The notes below the pieces were generated by a model. The model saw only the letters and a program-made list of their open reading frames with translations. It searched no databases and was not told where the DNA came from. From Tamarix chinensis (lineage: Eukaryota > Streptophyta > Magnoliopsida > Caryophyllales > Tamaricaceae): a stretch of 64,000 bases of DNA. The position numbers and the translations under genes were made by a program. The stretch spans positions 40,777,915-40,841,914 of the forward strand of contig CM060175.1 in NCBI GenBank assembly GCA_030549775.1. The letters run 5' to 3'. Positions 23,201 through 35,890 of the stretch are shown piece after piece. How positions within the stretch are numbered: the stretch's first letter is position 1; each line of letters opens with the position of its first letter.

Positions 23201-26200
23201 ATAGTTCTTTTAATCAAATTTACCTATGTTCTCTTTAGCATAGTTTTAGGACTTGTAAGATCACAGATAAAAAAAAAAGTAGCAAAAATAAGATCATATC
23301 TTAAATAATAGTAATCATCATAACAATCATATGAGTTTTTTTCTTTATAAGATCAATCACATCAGCAAAAATCAGAGATGAAAATATAGCCTTAGTTTAT
23401 AATCTCTCGTCTTATGTTAACATTATTCATGCTTTAATGATATAATCTCTTTTCTGATGTAAAACCATTTTACGCGCAAATTGATCTTAAGGATTCGACT
23501 TTAGAAGGAAGCAAACATATGTATATGTTTGCATGTTTGATTTATGGTTAAAGTTCAATCAATCTATTGGAGTAGTGAGTATTAGTTATCATATTATTTT
23601 GAATTTTTTTTTACCTATGTTCTTCTATGGATACATTAGGATTGGGGCATATTTTGTGCTAGAGATTTTTTTTTTGGGTATTTGGGTATATCATATGGGG
23701 AAATAGAGAGAATGATGAAGACATCATTCATCTTGTAACACATGGTGGCAAAAGTGGTGTTGCACTATTGGGGATATGAAATAATGTAAATCGATGTTTT
23801 CGAATAATTACTTTAATATATGTTTATTTGTTCGATAACAATTCGTTGTAAATTATGAAAAAAGGAATGATAGTTTTGTAGTTTTTAAAAAAGTAATTGG
23901 CTGACTGCTTCTGAAGGTAAGTTGCAAGAGACTGTACTTCAGTGAATATCATTTTGAAACTTGGTAAGGAGTTACAAGAATATTCTATTCAGAGGTTGTA
24001 AACAATGGAGCGTTGAGGGAACCTTGAAATAGGGCTTAGCCATTCTAGGGCTTATCATGGACATGTCCATGAATAGAAAGTTGTGACATTTGAAATTTCA
24101 GTAAGGGAACCTTTAAATAGGAAGTTATGCTTGTGAATAGGTGTTGGTCATGCCTCTTGTGTTTTGCATTAGCTGTTTTGTGTTATCAATATTGCTATTA
24201 ATTGTGCATTTTACTAAATAGGATTATTGCTAATATTCTTTATATTTTTATTGTACAAGTCTCTTACCTACGGTACAAATATTGCAACTTTTACACTCAC
24301 AAATATTTCTTAAGACAATTTTTCGTGGGTCTATTGGAGATGGGTGCTATCACTAGCATCATGCTAGTTAATGTAGGGTCGTGTACTCGGGGACCTCTTA
24401 AACCCTGTCAGAGGCAGGATTCATCCTGTTTAGTTATTCTTGTTGTGTTATTGTTTGGTGAGAAATATTTTTTGTTGCTATACATTCTAGGTTTTGGAAC
24501 CTCAGGAGATTCATAATCAGTGTGTTACTCTTGAGGTGGTCATTGTCTTGTATGTATTGTGGCAGCGTCCAGATTTGGCAAATGTTTATGAAGCTTGAGG
24601 TTTTCTTTGTCAATGGTACATCTCCCTGGAATCTCTTCTCTTTCTGTTTCTCAATGCCAGCTGTCTACTTTGATGTCAATAACCTTTTTTGTACTTGTCA
24701 ACGTGGAAAAGAACCATAGGTCTGAACTACCTTGTGTGGATTTTAGCCCTTGCAATGTAGTGCAAATGATTATTAACTGAATAATTATCCGATATAAAAC
24801 ATAATAATGTAATGTATATATGAAGAAATAGTGAGATGTCCTTGTCTGTCTATGCTGCAACTCCTCATTGGCCGAATTAACATGTGACATTTTAATTTGT
24901 TTGGATTGAAATTTCTGATTTAACAAGATAAAGGTCTTGAGCAGGCAGTTGGCAGAGTCTGGTGCACATGTTATCATGGCAGTGAGGAATCCTAAAGCAG
25001 CTCATGAGTTGATTGTGAGGTGGCAGACAGAATGGTCTGGTAAAGGTCTTCCTCTCAATATTGAGGTATGTAATACCGGAAATTGATTAGTCTTTGATAA
25101 GATTTTTAGGAGTATCATACTGAATTACTTTGAGTTGTGCTTTATGTTGTTGCATTTATTTTCTCTTGAAAACATCGAACTTAAGTACAAATATACTTTG
25201 TTGCTCAATATATTAGGACCCTTCTAATCACAGCAAATACACACACACACACACTATGACCCTGGATATCGAAATGATTATTGAACTTTATTTTCTTTTT
25301 GACACAATCATTTACTTTCTGACAAGTGCAAATATATTTATATTTTGAAGGTCATGGAGGTTGATTTGCTTTCCTTGAAATCGGTTGCACAATTTGCTGA
25401 AGCTTGGAATGCACGCCTTGCACCATTGCATGTTCTTATAAACAATGCTGGAATTTTCTCCATTGGAGGTTGGTGTATCTGGAATAGTATTCCACTTTGT
25501 TTCTTGTCAGCTATCTTATGCTGTGTTTGACAACCAAGTTATTTTCAGCTCATTACTTCATTTCAGTTGATGTGACATCAATTTTTGGAAAAGTTAAAAA
25601 AACCTTAACTTTTATCGTAATTCACTATGAAGTGTTTCCAATGAATAAAAAATATATTTAACTTCATAACCAAAAGGTCAGTGTGCATGATCTTATTACC
25701 CAAACAGGGCCTTGCTGATTACTCTACTACATAGATGTACGATTGGCTTGTGCATGCTTGTTGTGTCATATCAGATTGATCCTGAAGCATGCCAATAGTG
25801 ATACCCCTAAACAATCCTCCCGTCCAAAGTTCCGAACCCATTCCATGAATTTATCATGTCACATTCTCTTAGTTAAACCTGACCTATTTATAATATACGG
25901 GTTTATGTTTATCCACAAACTTCAATTTTAATTTGCGTTTCATTTCTTTTTGATCTGATACCCATTTTTTAATACAAACATATTGAAACTGAGAGGATAG
26001 GTATTAGATGTAAAACACGAAAAGAGATCGCTTTGAACTGAAGGACGATTTTGTTTTGCATATCTTAGCATGTCATAAACACAAAAGACAAGATTAGTTT
26101 AATAACATCTAAGTCTCTCTTGCTTTCTCTTTCTCTCCTACTCACCCTCTTGCGTATTTTTTTTTAGCTTTAATGTCAATAGAGAAATTTCCATTACATT

Positions 26201-29200
26201 TTGTTTAATGTAATTATATATATTTACCTAAGAAATGAAGTACAAGAGCATGAGTCTACAATATTTGATGCAGTCTATGTGCTTCCTTATCATAAGGCTT
26301 GTAGTTGGAGTTAAAACTATAAGAAAGGAGGTTTAGGTCCATGGACTCCATGTGGATACACTTGACCATGTCTTATAATATTAGTTAGATTATTTTTATT
26401 ATATTATTCTAATGATTTGATGATTTGATGAATCGATATTATTTTGATATTATTATATTTGGATTTTATTTTAATCAACCATGTTAGGTCTCTATATATG
26501 GCCTTAGGTTGTACTCTTTCATTCAGAGTTGAGTTGATAAGTATTTGAATGGGGTTTTGTGTAAGAAAAACTTAAGAATTTGGTTAGCATTGATTTGGTA
26601 TCAAGCCAAATCTTATTGCCTTTTCAAAAGTACCGTTTTCATTCAAAAAAATAAAATAAAATGAAATAGTAACCCTAACCCTAATTCCTGATTAGATAAG
26701 AAACTCTAACCCTAGCCGCCAGCCATCTTGGGGCCATTACCCTCATCAGCCTTGCCACCACTTGTGCAACACCACCCAGGATCGATGAACAATTTGTATA
26801 TGGTACAGTTGGATACACCATGCTAAAGGTGTATCCAAGATTTCAAATGACACTTAAGTAAATAAAGCAACTTTTCTATTTTGTTTCGATTTTATAAATT
26901 GAATTATACTTGATTTGAACTTGCAAAAAAAAAAGAGAGAAAGAAATTGTACCATTATACTTTAAAGTTTTTTCTGTATAAATATACATTCATATTATTA
27001 TACTTCTAACAGAAAAAAGTATTGTGTAAAAAATTGTTATATCTTTCACCATCTGAAATGATGTTTCACCATTAGTATTAGCAATGTTTTATCATTATTT
27101 TACCATTACTGCAATATTATACTGATGTTTTTCTCATATTTTGGCATAGATATTTCACCAAAGTTACACAATAGTTGTGTTTATGTATTACCATTGTTGT
27201 TATGATGTTTCGTGGTGAAAATAATTTTTCACCATTGAACTAATCCTTCACCACTATTATTAGTGATGTTTCACTTCTAATATTATTGATGTTTCATTGT
27301 TAATGCACTAAACTTTTATTATTGTTTTTCTAATCTTTTTCCATTGTTGAAATGATATTAAGTATTATACCACTGATATTATACTTGTGTTTTACCATTG
27401 TTGGCTCTATGTTTCACTATATTGCTTGTATGTCTCATCATAGTTGCCTTCATGTTTTACTATAGACACTGTTATATTTCATCAATATTGTAATTTTTTT
27501 AAGAAAACTAACTCATCATGTTTCGGCATAATTATCTGCATATTTCACTGCTATTGTATTATGCTTTATGACTATCTTTTACCATAATTTTTTTTGTCAA
27601 AATTATATTAATATGGATATCTATTTGAAAAATATCTTAGGAATATTAAGATATGTTTTATTTATTTATTTATTTTTCTGATAATTCCACTAAGAACTAT
27701 TTCAACTTAATTGTTTTTTTTTGCTAACTTCATGATGGCATTAGTATGATACACAATGCACGGTCTCCATTTACACTGCAGAAATTGCGACTAATTGACA
27801 GCTACTACAACCTCATCATCCACTTTTCACAACCACCACATTGAAGCAAGCCTTGATTTCTAGTTCATCTTTTCTTCCATCTCATGCAACGACAATCACT
27901 GGCTATAGAAATTGTCTTTGACGTAGCCCGAGTCTGTCACGATTCATTATCATCCAGCATTGCCAACCATTCGCAACTCATGCCGCCAACAAAAACCACC
28001 CAAATGTCACTCACACCCTCCTTGCATGGTTGCAACACAAAATCACCTCTTGTTTGTGCTCTAGTAGATATCATAGGTCTCTAGCATCAATTGTTGCAGC
28101 TGTCAGCTGGCTGCCACCTGACAGCTACATTTGCTGCACAAAAATTCAATTTAGGCAATCCTTTTGTTTCATGATTTGTAATTTTATATATTTTGTTGCA
28201 TACCTTAACCAATAACAAAAAAAATTGTGGAAGTTGAGAAATTGTATTCTATATTTCTGAGAGAGTACATGATTTATTTATAGACATCCATATAACTAAA
28301 AGATAACTAAAAGATAAGACAGATAAGATATTCTGACTCCTAAAATCCAGCAATCTAAAAAAGATATTTTACCTCCTAAAAAACAGGAATTAATATATCT
28401 ACCTAATTCCTAACTTTGAGGATAAATATTCGACGCTCCCCCTCAAGTTGGGTTGTAGATATTATACATGCCCAACTTGCTACACAATCTCTCAAAGTTA
28501 GGTCCTGGAAGAGCTTTTGTGAGAATACTTGCGCACTGCTCTTGAGTGGGAATGTATGTTACTTGTACTTCAGAATTCTCTATCTTCTCTGCAATGAAAT
28601 GTCTATCAATTGTCACATGTTTGGTTCGATCATGATGGATTGGATCCTTTGCCATACTAATAGCTGCTTAGTTATCACACTTGAGCTTAACGTTCTTTCC
28701 AAAATCCATACCCAGTTCAGTCATTATTCACCTAATCCATATCCCTTCACAAATAGTAACTGCAAGTGCTCTTAATTCTGATTCAGCACTGCTCCTAGAG
28801 ACAACTGACTGCTTTTTACTTCGCCATGTTACAAGGTTTCCCCATACAAAGGAGTAATAACCGGTGGTTGATCTACTATCTATTTGACTTCCTGCCCAGT
28901 CTGCATTAGAGTATAGAGTTACATCTTGACAGTCAGTTTTTCTAAATAGTATCCCCTTTCCAGGACTCCTTTTTAGATACCTGAGAATTTGATATACTGC
29001 CTCCATATGTTCTTCCATTGGATTATTCATGAACTGACTCACTGTGCTAACTGCAAAGCCAATGTCTGGTCTAGTGTGAGAGAGGTAAATGAGTTTTCCA
29101 ACCAATCGTTGGTATCTCCCCTTTTCTACTGGAACTCCACCTTCTTCCCGTGCAAAATTTTTCTTACAATCCATTGGAGTACTTGCTGGTCTACAGCCAA

Positions 29201-32200
29201 GCATAGCAGTTTCTTTTAGTAAATCTAAGGTGTACTTGCGTTGTGACACAAATATACCTTCCTTTGATTGAGCAACTTCCGTTCTTAGAAAATACTGAAG
29301 AGGACCAAGATCTTTTACCTCAAATTCTTCAGCTAAGGCTTGTTTTATCCTTGCTATTTCGTCCATATTATCTCCAGTTAGAATGATATCATCCACATAG
29401 ACAATAAGAACTGTCAATTTATTTGATGATGATCGTTTCACAAACAATGTGTGATCAGCTTGGCACTGGGTAAAGCCATGTCGTTTTACTGACTTTTAGA
29501 ACCGACCAAACCATGCTCTTGGGGACTGTTTTAGTCCATACAGAGACTTCAATAGCTTGCACACTTTTCTGCTGTCATATCTCTCTTGAGCTCCAGATGG
29601 AATCTCCATATAAACCTCTTCTTTAAGATTCCCATTTAATAATGCATTTTTGATATCTAGTTGATGAAGAGACCACTCTAGATTTGCAGCCAATGATAGA
29701 AGTATCCGGATAGTATTGAGTTTTGCAACCGGAGCAAATGTCTCTTGATAGTCAATTCCATAGGACTGTGTGAAGCTCCTAGCAACCAGCCGCGCTTTAA
29801 GCCTCTCAATGTTTCCATCTGCCTTATACTTCACAGTGAATATCCATTTGCAGCTTATTGCTTTCTTTCCTAATGGAAGATCGGTGATAATCCATGTACC
29901 ATCTTTCTCCAACGCCCTAATCTCCTCTTGAACTGCTTGTTTCCATCCTGGGTGGCTAAGAGCCTCTTGGATGTTTGCTGGAATTTGAACTTCATCCATC
30001 TTTGATAGAAATACCTTGTAGGTTCCTAATAGATTTGCATAGGAGAGAAAATTTTTAATTGGATATTGAGTACATGTTCGAGTACCGTTTCTTAGAGCAA
30101 TGGGTAGCTCTAAGTTTCCTTCTGTTGAAATCTCCTTTGTATCTTGATCATTCTTCCCATCTGTATGAGTTTTTGCAGGTGTTGGATCCATTTCAAAATC
30201 TTGGACAGGTTTGAGATGTGTATTGGGTCCAACCAACTCTTGAGTTTGCCTATTCTTCCTGGAATAAACTAGAAGCTCTTTGGTTGTAGATTGAGGTATT
30301 GGTTGTTTAGAGCATGAGGGTAGAGATGGTTGATCTAGTGTAGAAGGAATAGATCCACAAGTTGGACTTAAAGGTTGTTTTTGAGAAATAGACTGAATTG
30401 GAATAAACTCAGAATTGTGTTCAAGTATTGAATCCCAACACCAAGGCTGAAAGTTTGTCGTGTTCTCCCCCTGAATTTCAAGGTTGGAATAATATGGACT
30501 GTTTTTAAAGAATGTGACATCCATGGTTTCAAACCTTTTTCGAGTAATAGGACAAAAGCATTTATAACCCTTTTTGTGAGCTGAGTAACCAATGAAAACA
30601 CATTTTGTGGATTGTGGATCAAGTTTGCTTCTGCTTTGGGAATAGACATGAACAAATGCGGAGCATCCAAATACCTTTGGAGGTAGATTTGAAGATAAGA
30701 ATTGAGCATGAGGGAAAAAATTAATAAGAACATTGCGAGGTGTTTTAAACTGAAGGATACGAGATGGTAAACGATTTATGAGATATGCCGAAGTAAGAAC
30801 AGCTTCCCCCCATAGGTATTTTGGCACAGTGGTTGAGAACATAATAGCGCGGGCCACTTCCAATAGTTGTCTATTTTTCCTCTCTGCTACCCCATTTTGC
30901 TGTGGAGTATTGACACATGAACTCACTTGGACTATCCTTTGTTTAGACAAGTAATCTCCTAGGACAGAATAAAAACATTCCCTAGCATTATTAGACCTTA
31001 AAATCTTGATATTGGTACCAAATTGATTCTGAATCATAGAATTGAAAGTTTGGAATATCCTTGTAAGTTCAGATTTTTCTTTCATAAGAAATACCCATGT
31101 AAGTCTGGTGTGGTCATCAACAAAGGTTACAAACCATCGTGTTTTTAACCCTTGAAGGACCCCATATATCACTATGAACAAGTGCAAAAGGTTTTGATGG
31201 GTGGTAGGGAATCGCTAGATAGACAGATCGAGTATGTTTTGCAAGTTGGCATATCTCACAATCGAAAGACCTTGGATTTTTTCAATAAACAAATTAGGAA
31301 ATAACTTTCTGAGGTACAAAAAATTTGGATGCCCTAGCCGATAGTGCCACATCATAATTTCACTATCTATATTGACACTTGAATTGGAATGACAAAAAGT
31401 AGTATCATACTGACGGGAAGAAAGACTTGTAGCAGCAACTATGGATTTGGTTGGCTGGAAGAAGTATAGACCAGAACACATCTCAGCACTGCCAATCTTC
31501 CTGTTCGAACCCAACTCCTGAAAAACACACATATTTGGAGAAAAAGTTGTTAAGCAATGGTTATCATGAGTCAATTTACTGATGGAAACGAGGTTGCAAT
31601 CAAGATTTGGAACATGTAACACAGATTTAAGAATAATTCTAGGTAATAATTTAACCGATCCGGTTCCAGCCACTTTAGATAAAGAGCCATCAGCAATCTT
31701 CACCCTGAGATTAGAGGAACACTGTTGATAGTCATAGAGAAGAGTTCTATCTCCTGTCATATGATCTGATGCCCCTGAGTCAACAATCCAGTGCTTTGAG
31801 GGCAGTTTACCTGAGTTTGCATGCAAACTAGCCACATCTGCAGTGGTAGAGAGATGTGGAGGGTTGTTATTCAGCAACAGTTTTAACATATCTAGTTGTT
31901 CCTTCGTGAAAGGACTGGTCTCAGTTGTGCTTTGTTGTTCTTCAGTAACACTTGCTGAGCTTGCACGGTTATCTTTGACTGATTTGGTTGGCTTCCAGTT
32001 TGCTGGTTTGCCATGTAGCTTCCAACAAGTCTCCTTTGTATAACCAGGTTTTGAGCAATGGTCACACCAAGGTCGCCCCTTTCTTGGCTGATGTTTGTAT
32101 ACGGGCATTGGGGGCCATGAACTCTGAGTAGTGAAGACAGATCCATCTAGGTTTGAAGGTGGTTGTGAGTTGCCCAACATTACTCTCTTTCTGCTTTCTT

Positions 32201-35200
32201 CTCGACGGACTTCTGAAAATGCCTCTCGAAGACTAGGAAGAGGTTTTGTTCCCATTATTCTGCCTCTGACTTCATCCAAGCTTTTATCTAGACCCAACAA
32301 AAACTTAAAAGTTCTTTTATGCTCAAGTATCTTTCGATATAATTCCCTATCATCCGGGCATTTCCATTCGTGAGACTCAAACATATCTAACTGCTGCCAA
32401 TGTCGGGTTAGTATATTGAAGTACTGTGTTACCTTCAATTCTCCTTGACGAACGTCATGAAGGATTGCCTCCACTGCAAAAAGTTCTGAAGTATTATCAG
32501 AACTATAGTAAGTTTCTTTCACTGCTTCCCATATTTCATGAGCAGTTTCATAGAGGAGAAATTTTTCACCAATATCAACATTCATTGAATTAGTGAGCCA
32601 AGACATAATTTGATGATTTTCAGCCTTCCACTTCTTGTAGTTTGGATCATTTTCCTGACGAATATTGGTTTCTCGGGACAAATAATCCTCTTTTCCTTTA
32701 CCACCAATGAACATCCGGACGGATTGGGACCACTGCAGGTAGTTTTGTCCATTGAGTTTATGATTTGTGATGAGAAGAGAGGTATTTTCAGTCATTCCAG
32801 AATTTCCAGAGTTGGAATTATGGAAAGGAGAGGAGGAGGTTTCAGAGATGGAACTGGTTTGTTCATTCGCCATTAGGGAGAAAAAAATTGAGACTTTCTG
32901 GGAAAAACTGAGAATACTGGGTGAATCTGAGGATGCCGGTGAGGAGGAAGACGGCTAGGGTCTTTTAGAATTTCCCAGCTCTGATACCATGTGGAAGTTG
33001 AGAAATTGTATTCTATATTTCTGAGAGAGTACAGGATTTATTTATAGACATCCATATAACTAAAAGATAAGACAGATAAGATATTCTGACTCCTAAAATC
33101 CAGCAATCTAAAAAAGATATTTTACCTCCTAAAAAACAGGAATTAACATATCTACCTAATTCCTAACTTTGAGGATAAATATTCGACAAAAAAAAAGAAA
33201 TAGAGTAGCAAAGAGGATATTATTTGTTTTGAATTTTGTTTCCAATATGGTTAAGAATGAAGATTTTTCAGCAATCCGAGTTTAGAATCTTGAGCCAAAA
33301 ATGCAGGATGTAAAATGCATGATTAAGGAGCTGACTTTTGTTTGTAAGAACATGGCTATGCAGAAGGAACCCAAAGCTCTTGGTCCTATCGCATTTATAG
33401 TTGTCTGCTGCTAACCGTGGTGTAAAATTTAGCCTTTCTAGTTTTTACAGTGAGGAGGATCTATAAAACCTATTTGAGCAGTTAAACATGGTGATAGAGA
33501 ACATTTTTGCTTTTTGGGGATGAGGAGAAAGTTTTGATGGCTGCTACTTCCTTCATGGGCTATGGTAGTATGTGGTGGAGTAACCTCAACTACCAGCATT
33601 GTTTTTATCGGATCAAATATGGTTGAGTGCTGCCATATACCTCAATTGATGGTTGACAAGTTCATCTTGTTAACAGGCTGTAAGATATTTATGGATGCAA
33701 CACTCTCGGTTTTAAAAATATAAAATACCATAAAAATGATTTGCGGTAGCTCAAATAACACAAAAATAAGAGCATTCCCGCCACCCCTAACAAAGTTAGA
33801 CGTACCACATCTAACTAAGTTAGATGCTAAGGCTAAGTATAGCAAAAATCAATTGAACAAATGCTTATCAGAAATTTCAATAAAATCAAATTCAAAAAAT
33901 GTCTGAAAATAATATAACCTTGCCAAAAAAAAAGGTTAAAGTGATTGTTAGTAAATATGACAAAAATTGTAGAGAATAATCAACTTCTCACTCAGTCTCT
34001 AAGCAGGCACAATATAAAATTGGTCAACAATGAGTGGGGAGTAACACATAATCCAAATATATACATAATGTAATCCAAAACTAAATTCAAGTATTTTAAA
34101 AATAATAATAAATAAAATATTAAAACTAATTCAATTAACAATTGGAAAACTATTCATCAAGTATCATAATTAAACAAATAGGTTAATCAACAATTTGTTT
34201 TTGTTTTTCATTTCTATACCATTAAGAGGTTGATTTGAGTCACACAATTATTTAAAAAATGATTAAATTAATCTATCATCCAACACAATTGAATTCATGA
34301 GAATTATGAGTAGGAAAGAGAACATTGGTAGTTGTTCTAGCAGTAGTATCGGGGAATACCCTTTTAGTTGTTCTACCAAGGGTGATCTGAGGAAAAACCC
34401 TCTAGTTAATCACCAATATAAAGTTGGCCAACAAATGGATAATAAAGTCATTAGTGTGCACACACTCCTATCTATAGCTATAAATATAACTTGAAAAAAC
34501 CCTCTAGTTGGTCACAACTAAGGATAGGGATGGCGAAACCTAGGATATAATTGTATAATAAAATAAGAGCAAGTAGCTCTGGGAATTTCTTTAGTCAACC
34601 ACTTGCTTGCATGTTTTTCACCTTTAGGGGTATTGTCCCAAAGGATATCTTTCCCTCAATTCCCATATATTTCACTTTTAGTGGTTAATATATTAATTAG
34701 GCTTTCACATAATGTTTAAGATTTAAAAAATCACATGAAAATTATTCATCCATATAAATAGTTATTATTATTATTAATTTTTTTTACCAATATTCATTGC
34801 TAAATTACCATGACACTTATTCTAGTAAAATCTTTCATCCATTATGCCTTCCATATTCATTATACAAATAATTATCTTAACCCAAGGTATACTTAAAATA
34901 AGATAAGCATTGTAAAGAAAGGATAAAGTTTATTAACTAAACCAAATGATAGTAAAATAGTAGAGGACCCTAACAAGTCGTAACCTAATTTACCAATTAA
35001 ATGCACGTCATCCTCTTCTTATATACTAAATCCTTATTTTATACCATAGCAAATTAATTAATTAAAGAAATGCTTGATTGCCAAAAACCATGCAAGTCTA
35101 CGAGCTGAGCTTAATCAGGTATTCATTGGTCAAATATATCCGATGGTAATCTAAATAATAGGGAGCTAGCATATCTAGAAACCTTAAACTATCATTCGAG

Positions 35201-35849
35201 CTATATCAAACTAACAAGGAGGCACTAGTGACAAAATAATGAGAACAAACAATAACCGAAAACAAATTGCCACTAAGATGTCTTTACATGTTAATTAGCC
35301 ATGCATGTAAAACATATTTTGTGGTATTTATAGTTTTAATAATTAGTTATTTTTGTGTTTATATACATACATACATACATACATATATATACTATTCATT
35401 CACCAAATTAATACATTCTAATACATTGTAAATTTGTTCCTGATGTATATTATATGAGTATTTAAATCATGGGTTAATTTGGGAAGAAAGAGATTAAGAC
35501 CGCAAAGATGGTATTTACTCGGTGGCTTCAGACTTGACAACACCCGCTTTAATAATCATTGCTAAACAAGAAAATAATTTGATATATTAATAATAACTAT
35601 AATTAATATTATATAAACTAAAAAGAAAATAGATTTATGTAATATTAAATCTCATGAGGTTACTCAGTACCCAGATGAAATGGTTTTTATCTTGATTGGT
35701 AGAAAGAGGATTAAGAAATTGGCTACAGTACTAAGGTGGGCTTTTAATGCTCTTAAGCTAGTGACTAATTTGCTGAAAAAATTCATGCGGGGTGGGTCAA
35801 TATTTAAGCAGGAGGCCATTTTTCTGCAGGCTGTATGTATGTATGTATG

Positions 35850-35890
<41 letters not shown>

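Larger units (their letters stand above)
28226..33188 (-). mobile_element. Young Ty1/copia LTR retrotransposon, 4963 bp
   Basis: Two LTRs (28226-28435, 32990-33188) differ by three substitutions and one 11-bp tandem-unit indel. On the minus strand: 5' LTR, primer-binding site TGGTATCAGAGC immediately adjacent (32978-32989), gag-protease, integrase, reverse transcriptase, RNase H, purine tract AACTTGAGGGGGAGC, 3' LTR. Flanks AAAAT and AAAAA lie in A-runs, so the 5-bp duplication is uncertain. Inserted in element D and antisense to the host gene. Low LTR divergence indicates a recent insertion, yet several stops and a local frame disruption make it non-autonomous. Confidence 0.93.

Noticed and set aside
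26668..26715. CCCTAA-type repeats resembling telomere sequence
   Set aside because: Only two to three adjacent units with interruptions; short CCCTAA runs are common in plant leaders and LTR elements, so this is not an interstitial telomere.
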